Assembly (NCBI GenBank): GCA_947494695.1 | Contig: CANLWB010000001.1 | Location: forward strand, 1-64,000 | Direction of reading: 5' to 3' | DNA from: an uncultured Flavobacteriaceae bacterium | GTDB taxonomy: Bacteria; Bacteroidota; Bacteroidia; Flavobacteriales; Flavobacteriaceae | DNA length: 64,000 nt | Shown: in pieces, positions 35,620 through 44,124 of the stretch | How the letters are laid out: each line of letters begins with the position of its first letter | Position numbering within the stretch: the stretch's first letter is position 1 | Made by a program: the position numbers and the translations under genes | Notes under the pieces: model-generated | Told to the model about the DNA's origin: nothing | The model's input: the letters and a program-made list of their open reading frames with translations, nothing else | Databases searched by the model: none

Positions 35620-37632
35620 TTAAACGACCTCAGCCTCAGCTACTAAAAGCTCATTTTTATCCTCCAGAGCTTTAGCAATAAATGCATTTATGGCATCATC
35701 TTTAGACAGTCCATTTTCCAATAAGACACCCAGAGTAAGCATCACGGCAATTCGTGTTCCTACTTTTTTAACAGCTGTGTTAAATAAAGGAGAGAGTTCT
35801 TCATACATAACATCTTTAGCTAATTCACGAATCTCTGTTTTTATCTTTTGTTGCTTTGCTTCCGGTAAATTGGTGTATTTTTTCCCTAATTGTTGGATAA
35901 CATCAATAGCTTTTCTTTGTGACTGTTGTTTATTACCCTGTTGCTTTTGAGTATTCTGATTGGGTTTCTGATTTGATTTGGCATTGGTTTTTTTTGCCCA
36001 GGAATCTCGTAGTCCAACCGTTTTATTAAATACGATGTTTTCTGAAGTAGAATCGTTATCAATATTAAAATATCCCAAGCGTTGAAACTGGAACCGATCA
36101 CCTATTTTAGCATCCTTTAAACTAGGCTCGACAAAAGCGTCAACAACTTTTAAAGAATTGGGGTTTATAAGTTCCATGAAATCCTTTTCAGGATGACTGT
36201 CTGGTGCTTCATCCATAAATAATCGATCGTATTCCCTAACCTCGGTTTTTATGGCATGTTTAATAGACACCCAATGCAAGGTTCCTTTCACTTTTTTAGA
36301 GGTGTCTTCAGAATACGTACAATGAATTTCAGTAATGTTGCCATCTGCATCCTTTTTAACGTGTTCAGCCTTAATAATATAGGCGTTTTTGAGACGAACT
36401 TCTCCGCCTAATTTAAGCCTGAAAAACTTATTTCCAGGGGCTTCTTTAAAGTCCTCTTTTTCGATATACAATTCACGGGAAAACGGTACTTTTCTAAACC
36501 CAGAACTAGCATCTTCCGGGTTGTTTTCTGCTTCTAACCACTCCTCTTTGTCTACCGGATAGTTCGTAATTACAAGTTTTAAGGGATTTAGAACACCCAT
36601 AACTCTTGGAGCTATTTTGTTTAAATCTTCACGTATACAAAACTCCAGTAGTGAAACATCAATAACATTGTCCCGTTTGGCAACACCTGCAGTTTCTACA
36701 AATTTCCTAAGTGATCTTGGTGTATAACCTCGTCGGCGTAAGCCAGAAATGGTAGGCATCCTGGGGTCATCCCAACCGTTTACAATACCGTCGTTAACCA
36801 GTTGAAGCAATTTACGCTTACTCATTATGGTATAACTTAGATTTAGGCGTGCAAATTCGCGTTGCTTGGGTCTTGTAAGCTTTGGGTCAATAACCTGATC
36901 TAAAAACCAATCGTAAAGTTCCCTGTGGGGCTTAAACTCCAAAGAACATAAAGAATGCGAGATTTGTTCAATATAATCGCTTTCACCATGAGTCCAATCG
37001 TACATTGGGTAGATGCACCAATCATTTCCGGTACGGTGGTGATGTTTTTTTAAAATACGGTACATAATAGGATCACGCATCAACATATTAGGGTGCTGCA
37101 TGTCTATTTTAGCGCGAAGAACATGTGTACCTTGATCGAACTCACCCTGTTTCATACGTTCGAACAGGTCTAAATTTTCAGCAACACTTCGGTTTCTGTA
37201 AGGACCATCCACTCCTGGCTGCGTGGGTGTTCCTTTTTGCTCGGCCATGGCTTCACTGGATTGCGAATCTACATAAGCTTTTCCTTCCTTTATGAAGGTA
37301 ATGGTCCAATCGTAAAGTTGTTGAAAATAATCTGAAGAAAACAACTCTTTATCCCATTTGTAGCCAAGCCATGCCACATCTTCCTTAATAGCGTCTACAT
37401 ATTCCTGTTCCTCTTTTGCCGGATTGGTATCGTCGAATCTAAGGTTTACAGGGGCATCGTATTTTTCACCCAAACCAAAGCTAATACCAATGGCTTTGGT
37501 GTGCCCAATGTGTAAATAACCGTTAGGTTCTGGAGGAAATCTAAAGCGTAAAGCCTCCTTAGACATACCATTAGATAAATCTTCTTCTATAATTTGCTCA
37601 ATGAAATTGAGTGGTTTTTTTTCTTCAGACAT
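35620..37632 (-). CDS. glnS: Glutamine--tRNA ligase with C-terminal extension
   Basis: A 670-residue class I synthetase charging tRNA-Gln. The HIGH motif is PPEPNGYLHIGHTKAI (about 32-47) and the KMSKS-like motif is TIMSKRK (about 270-276). The catalytic core and two beta-barrel anticodon-binding domains (to about 550) are complete. After a Gln/Asn/Lys-rich linker (about 550-575) comes a helical tail of about 95 residues (RKAIDVIQQLGKKYTNLPE...GVLLENGLSKDDAINAF). Related Bacteroidota enzymes are annotated as YqeY fusions, and this tail may be a short form of that. Gln-tRNA is thus made directly. Confidence 0.95.
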   Translation of the reverse strand: MSEEKKPLNFIEQIIEEDLSNGMSKEALRFRFPPEPNGYLHIGHTKAIGISFGLGEKYDAPVNLRFDDTNPAKEEQEYVDAIKEDVAWLGYKWDKELFSSDYFQQLYDWTITFIKEGKAYVDSQSSEAMAEQKGTPTQPGVDGPYRNRSVAENLDLFERMKQGEFDQGTHVLRAKIDMQHPNMLMRDPIMYRILKKHHHRTGNDWCIYPMYDWTHGESDYIEQISHSLCSLEFKPHRELYDWFLDQVIDPKLTRPKQREFARLNLSYTIMSKRKLLQLVNDGIVNGWDDPRMPTISGLRRRGYTPRSLRKFVETAGVAKRDNVIDVSLLEFCIREDLNKIAPRVMGVLNPLKLVITNYPVDKEEWLEAENNPEDASSGFRKVPFSRELYIEKEDFKEAPGNKFFRLKLGGEVRLKNAYIIKAEHVKKDADGNITEIHCTYSEDTSKKVKGTLHWVSIKHAIKTEVREYDRLFMDEAPDSHPEKDFMELINPNSLKVVDAFVEPSLKDAKIGDRFQFQRLGYFNIDNDSTSENIVFNKTVGLRDSWAKKTNAKSNQKPNQNTQKQQGNKQQSQRKAIDVIQQLGKKYTNLPEAKQQKIKTEIRELAKDVMYEELSPLFNTAVKKVGTRIAVMLTLGVLLENGLSKDDAINAFIAKALEDKNELLVAEAEVV

Positions 37633-37664
37633 TTTTTCTGATTTATTTTCAAGTAAATAAACCC

Positions 37665-37672
37665 CAAAATTA
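37665..37672 (-). promoter_or_regulatory. TAnnTTTG promoter element of glnS
   Basis: Minus-strand TAATTTTG, 33 bp before the glnS ATG. Confidence 0.45.
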
Positions 37673-37777
37673 CGGAAATTCGAACTATTTTAGCCCAATA
37701 TATTTAAGAAGCGTAACAATCCTTTGATTGCCAAGACCCATACTATAAATAGTATAAACTTCTTAAATATTTTAGCC

Positions 37778-37987
37778 ATGGAAAATTTAAATTATGAATG
37801 CCCTAAATGTCGTAATAAAACGTATAAATTAGGTCAAATGAGAGCCACAGGAGGTACCTTGTCTAAGATTTTTGATATTCAAAATCAGAAATTTTCTTCA
37901 ATAACCTGTCAACGTTGTTCCTATACAGAGTTTTATAAAGCCGATACTAGTGCATTAAGTAACATTTTTGATTTCTTTACACAATAA
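37778..37987 (+). CDS. Small zinc-ribbon protein
   Basis: A 69-residue protein with two CxxC pairs (CPKCRNKTY and CQRCSYTEFY) that form a zinc ribbon, as in the zinc_ribbon_13 family described as nucleic-acid-binding. The start is the ATG at 37778 (MENLNYECPKC); an upstream in-frame ATG at 37724 would add a non-conserved leader. The stop overlaps the folB start (TAATG), so the two are coupled. Confidence 0.75.
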   Translation: MENLNYECPKCRNKTYKLGQMRATGGTLSKIFDIQNQKFSSITCQRCSYTEFYKADTSALSNIFDFFTQ

Positions 37988-38349
37988 TGGGAGTTATTAA
38001 AGTTGAAAATATAAGAGTATTTGCCTATCACGGCTGTCTTAAAGAAGAGACCAAGATAGGGAGTGATTATCGCGTTGATTTAGAAGTAACGGCCAATTTA
38101 CAAACCTCGGCTAAGACAGACAGGTTGTCACAAACCGTCGATTACGTGCTTCTAAACAAAATTGTTAAGGAAGAGATGAATATAGCCTCTCATTTATTGG
38201 AAACTGTAGCCAGGCGAATTCTTGACAGAATCTTTAATGAAGACCAGTTGGTTAAAAAAGCGACAGTTTGGGTAAGTAAATTAAACCCACCAATTGGGGG
38301 GGATGTTGAAAGGGTAACGATAAAAATGACCGATAAGCGTAAAAAGTAA
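37987..38349 (+). CDS. folB: Dihydroneopterin aldolase
   Basis: A 120-residue folate-biosynthesis enzyme converting 7,8-dihydroneopterin to 6-hydroxymethyl-7,8-dihydropterin plus glycolaldehyde. Features are IRVFAYHGCLKEETKIGSDY at the N-terminus (catalytic-site YHG...E), TVDYVLLNKIVKEEM with the catalytic Tyr, LLETVARRI, and the catalytic Lys in VSKLNPPIGG. Full length for the family. It is coupled by TAATG overlap to the zinc-ribbon gene, and a tRNA gene follows. Confidence 0.93.
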   Translation: MGVIKVENIRVFAYHGCLKEETKIGSDYRVDLEVTANLQTSAKTDRLSQTVDYVLLNKIVKEEMNIASHLLETVARRILDRIFNEDQLVKKATVWVSKLNPPIGGDVERVTIKMTDKRKK

Positions 38350-38379
38350 TTTAAAATAAGGATAAGTTATATTTTTTTT

Positions 38380-38387
38380 TACTTTTG
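38380..38387 (+). promoter_or_regulatory. TAnnTTTG promoter element of the tRNA-Cys gene
   Basis: TACTTTTG ends 13 bp before the mature tRNA 5' end, a typical distance for a Bacteroidota tRNA promoter. Confidence 0.6.
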
Positions 38388-38400
38388 TAACCATTCTAAT

Positions 38401-38471
38401 GGCGTCGTGGCCGAGTGGCTAGGCAGAGGTCTGCAAAACCTTCTACAGCGGTTCGAATCCGCTCGACGCCT
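38401..38471 (+). tRNA. tRNA-Cys (anticodon GCA)
   Basis: 71 nt with a 7-bp acceptor stem (GGCGTCG / CGACGCC) and discriminator T, as usual for tRNA-Cys. The anticodon stem GAGGT/ACCTT holds the loop CTGCAAA, giving anticodon GCA. The T arm is GCGGTTCGAATCCGC. No CCA is encoded. Confidence 0.97.
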
Positions 38472-38472
38472 C

Positions 38473-38508
38473 AAAAAACTCTCGAATTATTTCGGGAGTT
38501 TTTCTTTT
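38473..38508. terminator. Shared terminator of tRNA-Cys and the LysE-type gene
   Basis: AAAAACTCTCGAA pairs with TTCGGGAGTTTTT over a 4-nt loop. T runs on both strands let it serve both converging transcripts; the stop codon of the minus-strand gene is inside the hairpin. Confidence 0.85.
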
Positions 38509-39182
38509 ATAGGACTTATTTGTTCTAATTTTTCCTTGTTTTTCTCGTAAGCTTCTGGAAATAGCCCTTGTACTAACAACAAAACTCCAAAACCAAGAAT
38601 AACCAACGCTATTATTTTTTTCGTTTTAAAAATAAGACGTGGTGTTAACTTTGCCTTTAATCGTTTGGCGATTATAATTTTAATAAGATCGGTTACAAAA
38701 TAAGACACCAACATGGTGGTTATAAAAACAATGTCTCCGTTTTCCGATGTCGTTAGTGTATCTCCCAGAACCATAAAACCTAACCAACCTATTAAAACAC
38801 CAATGTTTATAAAGTTAAGAAGGAACCCTTTAATGAAGAGCTTGCCATAATCTTTTTGAATTTCAACTTTATGATACTCTTTAACAATAGCTCTAAAAGA
38901 TTTGGAGGTTTTTATGAAAGAGATCACGCCATAGGCAATTAATAAGACCCCTCCAAACACCAAAAAGCTAGGATCATCACTTATTTTCCCTCTAAAATTA
39001 TTTGTGCTATAAAAGGCGACAACAATAAAAATAATATCTGCCAGTATGACGCCAAGATCGAATGTTAGCGCACTTCTAAAACCTTTAGTGGCACTGGTTT
39101 CTAAAAGCACAAAAAAAACCGGGCCTATTGTGAAAGCCAGGATTATGCCAAATGGAATGGCCGTTACAATATCATCAAACAT
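38487..39182 (-). CDS. LysE-family exporter
   Basis: A 231-residue inner-membrane protein with six hydrophobic segments and the LysE/RhtB pattern at its N-terminus: PFGIILAFTIGPVFFVLLETSATKGFRSALTFDLGVILADIIFI. A loop GFLLNFINIGVLIGWLGF follows after the third segment. The C-terminus is hydrophilic and basic (about 210-231). The family exports amino acids or small metabolites; the substrate here is unknown. It converges on the tRNA-Cys gene. Confidence 0.87.
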   Translation of the reverse strand: MFDDIVTAIPFGIILAFTIGPVFFVLLETSATKGFRSALTFDLGVILADIIFIVVAFYSTNNFRGKISDDPSFLVFGGVLLIAYGVISFIKTSKSFRAIVKEYHKVEIQKDYGKLFIKGFLLNFINIGVLIGWLGFMVLGDTLTTSENGDIVFITTMLVSYFVTDLIKIIIAKRLKAKLTPRLIFKTKKIIALVILGFGVLLLVQGLFPEAYEKNKEKLEQISPIKEKLPK

Positions 39183-39246
39183 AACTTAAGAGAGGGTTTA
39201 GACAAAGTAAAGAAATATTTTGTAACAAAGGTTAACTTGTTTGATA

Positions 39247-39290
39247 CAAAAAAAATAGCATGTGGTTTTTTAATCACATGCTATTTGCAA
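39247..39290 (-). terminator. Terminator of the T9SS-secreted glucan-module protein
   Basis: On the minus strand AAATAGCATGTG pairs with CACATGCTATTT over about 10 nt, followed by T8. It begins about 20 bp after the stop at 39310. Confidence 0.93.
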
Positions 39291-39309
39291 ACTAAAATAA
39301 ATTATGAAT

Positions 39310-40920
39310 CTAATTTTTGACGAGTTTCATTCGCTGTTTGTTGCCCAAAGTTTCTATTTGAGCGAAATATACCCCTGCTTTTAAACGAGAAGCATCAATT
39401 TGCACCTCTTTGCTGTTGGGTGAAAGGGACAATACCTGTTTGCCAAGTATATTAAATATGTTTATTGTTGAAATAGTACTGTTTTTTGTTTTGATAGTCC
39501 ATGCGTCTGTAGTTGGATTGGGGAATGCCCTGTAGGATTCCAGTTCGAAATCTTCTGTGCTCAATGGCGTTCCTTTATAAAAATAAAGATTGTCGTAATA
39601 TACAGTACCCAAATTAGAGGTAATAATAAATTGAACAAAGTCATTTACTCTTTGTGGGTTTTGGCCATCGTTATTAGAGAATGCACTTAAAGGTACGTCT
39701 ATTGAAACCCAGGACCCTGATACAATTGCTGGTATTGTGCCGGTATTAATAGGAAACTCGAGCGCATTAGTCTCCCCTCCGGTATTGTCCCAATTTGAAA
39801 TTTTTAAATTAAAGACTTTACCAACCAGGTCTGCATTTTCTGTATAAAAATCCATATGAAAGTTTTGCATTCCAGTTGCCGTAGGGTCAAACCTGCCGGT
39901 TAAAAACTCAATACCTTCACAGCCCAGGTTGCTTACTTTTTTTGTTTCGTTTCCGCCGACCATCACGTTTTCTGTAGTTCCTGAACACCAATTCGTATCG
40001 AAAGTATCAACGCTAATATTAGAATATGCATCACTAAAAATTGAAATAACATCGCTAGCATTTCTTGCCGGAGGGTTAGGTGCCGCTGTAGCAGGACCAC
40101 TCTCAACAATGGAAACGGTATAGGTTTCGGTTGTGGTCATATCTTGAGACGTAACCTCAACGGTGGCATCACCAGGTATTCCAGAAGCCTGAGTTATAAC
40201 AGTAGTGGCATTGGCGTTTGTTGTAGTAACCGACGTGATTTGAGGCACGGTCACGGTTCCTGTTGGCACTTCATAAGTATAATCGGTTGTACCAGAACCA
40301 AAGCTATTTATGGTTTCTCCATCTACTTTTAAGTCACTTAAGGTCGCAACTTTGGCCGGATCTACGGCTGTTTTCCAAAAGTACATATTATCTACATATA
40401 AATCTATTGGAACCGTACTCCCGGGCCCATTGGCTGCAAATTTCATTTGTATCACGTTATTCCAGGTCATACCGGTAAAACTAGATTTTGGAATATCTAC
40501 ACTTGTCCATACTCCGGCAGTATGGTTTATGGTGACAAGGACTTCACCAACACCTCCGTCGTTAATAGGGCTTATCTGTATAGTCGTGGCTCCGGGGTCG
40601 GCGGTAGTCCAGATATCTACATGAAGAAACTCCATGGATGATGCATTTTGAGCAACGAATTCCGTACCCTGATAGTTGAAGTTTGGGTATGCCAATACAA
40701 GGTTTCCAGAACCTGTGTCGAATGCACTGTTTACCTGATTATGACCCGATTGGCTCCAGTTTGGGTCGAAGTTAGTTACGTTAACATTAGAATATTCGCC
40801 ACTGAAAATGGATATAACGTCCCCCGCATCTCTTACTGGCGGTGTCGTTGGGTCGGTTGTTGGCTGAGCGTACCCAAAGAATACGCTTAGCAGTGTAAGT
40901 AAAAAAATAATTTTTTTCAT
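39310..40920 (-). CDS. T9SS type A secreted protein with two glucan-locus modules
   Basis: A 536-residue exported protein. Signal peptide 1-18 (ends FFGYAQ). Module 1 (about 25-187: ARD-type start VRDAGDVISIFSGEYSNV, FDPNWSQSGH, FNYQGTEF, MEFLHVDIW, ITSV-type end DLYVDNMYFWK) and module 2 (about 283-450: ARNASDVISIFSDAYSNI...YYDNLYFYKG) flank a cadherin/Ig-like domain (VATLSDLKVDGETI...YTVSIVE). The C-terminal type A sorting domain (about 460-536, YRAFPNPTTDAWTI...GVYFAQI) sends it through the Por system. The modules match those in the lipoprotein at 50649-52499, so it probably binds beta-glucan, possibly as a released or surface-held protein. It has the shared promoter module at 41007-41149. 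Confidence 0.88.
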   Translation of the reverse strand: MKKIIFLLTLLSVFFGYAQPTTDPTTPPVRDAGDVISIFSGEYSNVNVTNFDPNWSQSGHNQVNSAFDTGSGNLVLAYPNFNYQGTEFVAQNASSMEFLHVDIWTTADPGATTIQISPINDGGVGEVLVTINHTAGVWTSVDIPKSSFTGMTWNNVIQMKFAANGPGSTVPIDLYVDNMYFWKTAVDPAKVATLSDLKVDGETINSFGSGTTDYTYEVPTGTVTVPQITSVTTTNANATTVITQASGIPGDATVEVTSQDMTTTETYTVSIVESGPATAAPNPPARNASDVISIFSDAYSNISVDTFDTNWCSGTTENVMVGGNETKKVSNLGCEGIEFLTGRFDPTATGMQNFHMDFYTENADLVGKVFNLKISNWDNTGGETNALEFPINTGTIPAIVSGSWVSIDVPLSAFSNNDGQNPQRVNDFVQFIITSNLGTVYYDNLYFYKGTPLSTEDFELESYRAFPNPTTDAWTIKTKNSTISTINIFNILGKQVLSLSPNSKEVQIDASRLKAGVYFAQIETLGNKQRMKLVKN

Positions 40921-41006
40921 GTCAATAATATTTAGTTAGTATTTGTTTTTCAGTTCATCTGCTTTTATTAAACTTAGTAAAAGCGGCTTATAATAAAGAA
41001 TGTTCA

Positions 41007-41149
41007 ACCCCTACAAAAAACATACAAGTTTTATGCATTTGTTGTTGTTTTCGATATAGCGGTAAATCGCTAACTTTACTGGGACGGTGGGGTTTTTGCA
41101 GGAATTTTTTTTGTTGGAATATCACCTGGTGTTGTGGTGATGTTGTGGT
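41007..41149 (-). promoter_or_regulatory. Glucan-locus promoter module A
   Basis: Minus-strand core block (41007-41026, reading TGTATGTTTTTTGTAGGGG) about 87 bp before the ATG at 40920. Upstream are two TGTTGTGGT words (41130 and 41141, + strand) 11 bp, about one helical turn, apart. The same two-part layout occurs at 58179-58326 and 60056-60205. Confidence 0.65.
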
Positions 41150-41320
41150 CTTTTCTTTTTTGTTTAATTATTTAAAAATCAATATATTATGATTTTTGAG
41201 TTTTGAAAAGCTATTTGATGGCTTTTCCTGTAAAATTATGGTCTAGACGTGCGCATTTAACGTCATTTACATGTAAATTATATTCAAAAAAATGAATCTA
41301 ATGGATTAAAAAACAGCTAC

Positions 41321-41563
41321 TTAATTAAAAAGAATTCCTCGACGCTCTGCGTCGGGGTTTCCATTGAAATTGTCATTCCTGTGTGGTCAGTGAGCGTCCG
41401 CCGGCCGGCCGGACAGGTAGCCGAACTGAAAACGGGAATCTAAATACAAAATTTCGAATTTTGACCCCCTAAGGTCAAAATGAAACGGGCGAAACCTGTG
41501 CTGAGCCTGCCGAAGTATACCCCTATGGCTCTGCCTCGGGGATAGTTCGTTTCAAGAAATTTT
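41321..41563. repeat. 243-bp dispersed repeat, copy 2
   Basis: Same length and orientation as the copy at 24472-24714, with about five substitutions (for example CCGGACAG for CCGGCCAG). It sits downstream of the GH17-ending operon. Both copies end abruptly, without clear inverted ends or target duplication. Confidence 0.9.
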
Positions 41564-41731
41564 CTGTAGGCTAGATGGACGGACCCGTCGTTAGTTATAT
41601 TCGGCACTTTCAACCAGAATATATTTTTGTTTCAGTACCATTCTAAATAACATGGTTTATTTATTAAAGTATTTTAAGATACTGATTGTGAGTTTTCAAT
41701 ATATTGAGATAATGGTATTTCTTTGTCGTTT

Positions 41732-42646
41732 TTATATCATTTTAGAGCCAAATATGTTCCTGTGGAATTTTGGCTTTTCATTCTTATCCCAAATACCCCA
41801 AAACGCCCCAACATCACCTTCATCGCCCACTTTCCAAGACTCATCAAAGGAAGAGAAGTAGAAAATGTCAATATTATCTTCTTTGGACCATTGCTGTGTA
41901 TTGATGAAGTATTTTATAGCATTCTCATAAGATGGTAAAGCGCCATTTAAACCCATTCCTTCACTTGGCCAGCCTGTTTCCGATATGATAACTTTTTTTC
42001 CATTGGCCACCTTAAGAGCCTGATGAAGCATATCTTTCATGTAGATTAGGGAATATTCATTACTACAACCCTCCCAGTATGGATAACAATTGGCAAGAAT
42101 TATATCACAGGCTTCTGTAATATTTGGCCTTTGCGTAAATTCATAATATGCATCTACGTAGCCAACTGGCGTATTGGGAAGCTCTTTTTTTACTTTGTAA
42201 ATAAATGCCAAAAGCTCCTCTTCTGTTAAATCACCTCTATACATCACTTCGTTTCCTACGGCGGCAATATCTACATAGCCTTGTTTAGATAACTCGATAA
42301 GACCGTTAATTTCCCGATGATTAATTTCTGTGTCATTTCCGAGCCAGGCACCTACTAAGGTTTTAATGCCAAATTCTTTTGCGACTATTGGAATTAATTC
42401 ATTGCCTTCGGTACAAGAAAACGATCTTATCCATTTGGTATATGGCTTTATAATTTTCATGCGCCGTCTAATTTGCTGCTCGGTAATTTGATCTCCGGGT
42501 TCCTGACCCTCTTCGTAAGGGCTAAAGCATAACCCATGCATACCACTTTTTAGTACCCTTTTAAAAAGATTTTCCAAACCTTTCTTGGTCTTATTATCTA
42601 GATTGGCTCCAGTTAAGGCCTTTATTTTATCTGATCTATACGACAT
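41732..42646 (-). CDS. GH17 enzyme without signal peptide (cytoplasmic)
   Basis: A 304-residue TIM-barrel hydrolase. The acid/base is Glu133 in AVGNEVMYRG and the nucleophile Glu223 in ISETGWPS, both in GH17 context. The family covers endo- and exo-beta-1,3-glucanases and beta-1,3-glucan transferases. The N-terminus (MSYRSDKIKALTG) has no signal sequence, so it should act in the cytoplasm on imported oligosaccharides. It is the last gene of the unit GH149-GH17-GH30-MFS-GH17, 14 bp after the permease gene. Confidence 0.88.
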   Translation of the reverse strand: MSYRSDKIKALTGANLDNKTKKGLENLFKRVLKSGMHGLCFSPYEEGQEPGDQITEQQIRRRMKIIKPYTKWIRSFSCTEGNELIPIVAKEFGIKTLVGAWLGNDTEINHREINGLIELSKQGYVDIAAVGNEVMYRGDLTEEELLAFIYKVKKELPNTPVGYVDAYYEFTQRPNITEACDIILANCYPYWEGCSNEYSLIYMKDMLHQALKVANGKKVIISETGWPSEGMGLNGALPSYENAIKYFINTQQWSKEDNIDIFYFSSFDESWKVGDEGDVGAFWGIWDKNEKPKFHRNIFGSKMI

Positions 42647-42660
42647 AACTTCTACACGGT

Positions 42661-44094
42661 TTAAAGTTCTCCTCTGCGTTTTACTAATTCTGCTTTAATT
42701 TCTCGTGCTCTAGCTTCATTAAGATTATATTTCCACATGACCCAAATAGCAATGGCCGCGGTTAATGAAGGAAGCACAATATCGGTTATTCTCATACCCA
42801 TTAATGCTTCGGCGGTTTGAGTCGATGCTTTAGAATCGTAACCTAGAAACTTTAATATGATTCCCGAAAAAACCAGAGCAAGCCCTTGTCCAACCTTAAT
42901 CATCCACCAGTAAATAGCTCCAAAGGTTCCTTCTTTTCTTGGCATTCCGTTTTCCAATTCATCCAAATCACAAACATCTGCGGTCATGCTCATCATTAAT
43001 GTAAACAAGCATCCCATACCAAAAGCCATTAGTGGTATTGGTAAGAAAATCATATAGGGGGTTTCCGGGTCGAATCCCCACCATTTAAGAATATAACCTA
43101 GTATTGAAATAGCCGTTGCGATTATAAAGGCCTTTCGTTTTCCATATTGATTTGCCATCCAGTTAATAATAGGAATGGCGATAAAAGCGGTATAGGCTGC
43201 TGTAGCAGCCGGAAAGAGAGCGACCCACCATTTTGAAGCGCTCCAATCCCCATCAAACATGTAAAAATTGATAATAAACACCCCAAATTCTGCAACAATT
43301 TGAAAACCATTGAAAACCAAAAACGTAGCTAAACATAATTTCACAAAAGGTTTATTGGTAAAAACCTGCTTGATACCTTTAAAGATTTTACCCATACTGC
43401 TTAATAAATTTCTAAAAGTAATATCTTCTCTTCCTTCCATCTTACTGGAATCGATTCCTCTACAGAATATTGCAGGCAATATTCCCAGAATGATAATCAC
43501 TCCTCCCGCTATTAAGGCTATTTTACGTATGGCTTCAGGTTGCGATTCAAAAAGATTTTCATTGGGTATTAAAACATATAAAAAGGGAACCAACATCCAT
43601 GCGACTTGTCCAATAATGTTTGCAAAGCTCATTAAACGTGTACGCTCGTTGTAATCTGAAGTCATTTCATACCCCAAAGCAATGAGGGGTGTAGAAAAAA
43701 TAGTGTTACCAAAAATGAGTAAAACTGAAAACCCTAAAAGATACCAGAAGTTAAACATTTCGGGATTGGTTTCGTTGATTTGCCAAAGCACCGCAAACAC
43801 AATTCCTGTAAAAAGGGCTCCTAAAAAGATATATGGTCTACGTCGACCCCACCTTGAACTGGTGTTATCTGACACATATCCCATAACTGGGTCGGTAATG
43901 GCGTCAAATAGTCTTGGAACCCCAACAATGAATCCAGCCAATAACGGATCCATTCCAAAGGCCTTAGACTTTAAAATAACAATAAAGACTCCTAAGATTC
44001 CAGGGATTAGATTGTTTATAAGATGTCCGGCACCAAAGGCTGCTTTTTGGCCCACAGGAACTTTATCTTTTGCTGCAGTTTTCAAATTTGACAT
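42661..44094 (-). CDS. MFS/GPH-type sugar permease
   Basis: A 477-residue inner-membrane transporter with about 12 hydrophobic segments. The GPH-like (MFS_2) signature is present in PRLFDAITDPVMGYVSDNTSSRWGRRRPYIFLGALF (about 60-95). Central loops carry SKMEGREDITFRNLL and GMPRKEGTFGAIYWW. It would bring glucosides from the periplasm into the cytosol by cation symport. The neighbours indicate beta-1,3-gluco-oligosaccharides as substrate (inference). It lies between the GH30 and cytoplasmic GH17 genes, 30 and 14 bp away. Confidence 0.88.
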   Translation of the reverse strand: MSNLKTAAKDKVPVGQKAAFGAGHLINNLIPGILGVFIVILKSKAFGMDPLLAGFIVGVPRLFDAITDPVMGYVSDNTSSRWGRRRPYIFLGALFTGIVFAVLWQINETNPEMFNFWYLLGFSVLLIFGNTIFSTPLIALGYEMTSDYNERTRLMSFANIIGQVAWMLVPFLYVLIPNENLFESQPEAIRKIALIAGGVIIILGILPAIFCRGIDSSKMEGREDITFRNLLSSMGKIFKGIKQVFTNKPFVKLCLATFLVFNGFQIVAEFGVFIINFYMFDGDWSASKWWVALFPAATAAYTAFIAIPIINWMANQYGKRKAFIIATAISILGYILKWWGFDPETPYMIFLPIPLMAFGMGCLFTLMMSMTADVCDLDELENGMPRKEGTFGAIYWWMIKVGQGLALVFSGIILKFLGYDSKASTQTAEALMGMRITDIVLPSLTAAIAIWVMWKYNLNEARAREIKAELVKRRGEL

Positions 44095-44124
44095 AATCTT
44101 TTCATTTGGTTAGTTAAACTTCCT

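Larger units (their letters stand above)
40921..41731. other. Intergenic region holding promoter module A and repeat copy 2
   Basis: About 810 bp without a gene between the GH17 stop and the T9SS gene start. It holds the glucan-locus promoter module A and the second 243-bp repeat. No terminator of the GH17 operon was recognised. Confidence 0.6.

Noticed and set aside
40144-40890. Overlapping + strand frames inside the T9SS protein gene
   Set aside because: The minus-strand gene has a signal peptide, repeated modules and a sorting domain; the + frames are shadows.
41641-41938. Short + strand frames at the 3' end of the cytoplasmic GH17 gene
   Set aside because: They overlap the conserved C-terminus of the minus-strand GH17 protein and have no recognisable content.
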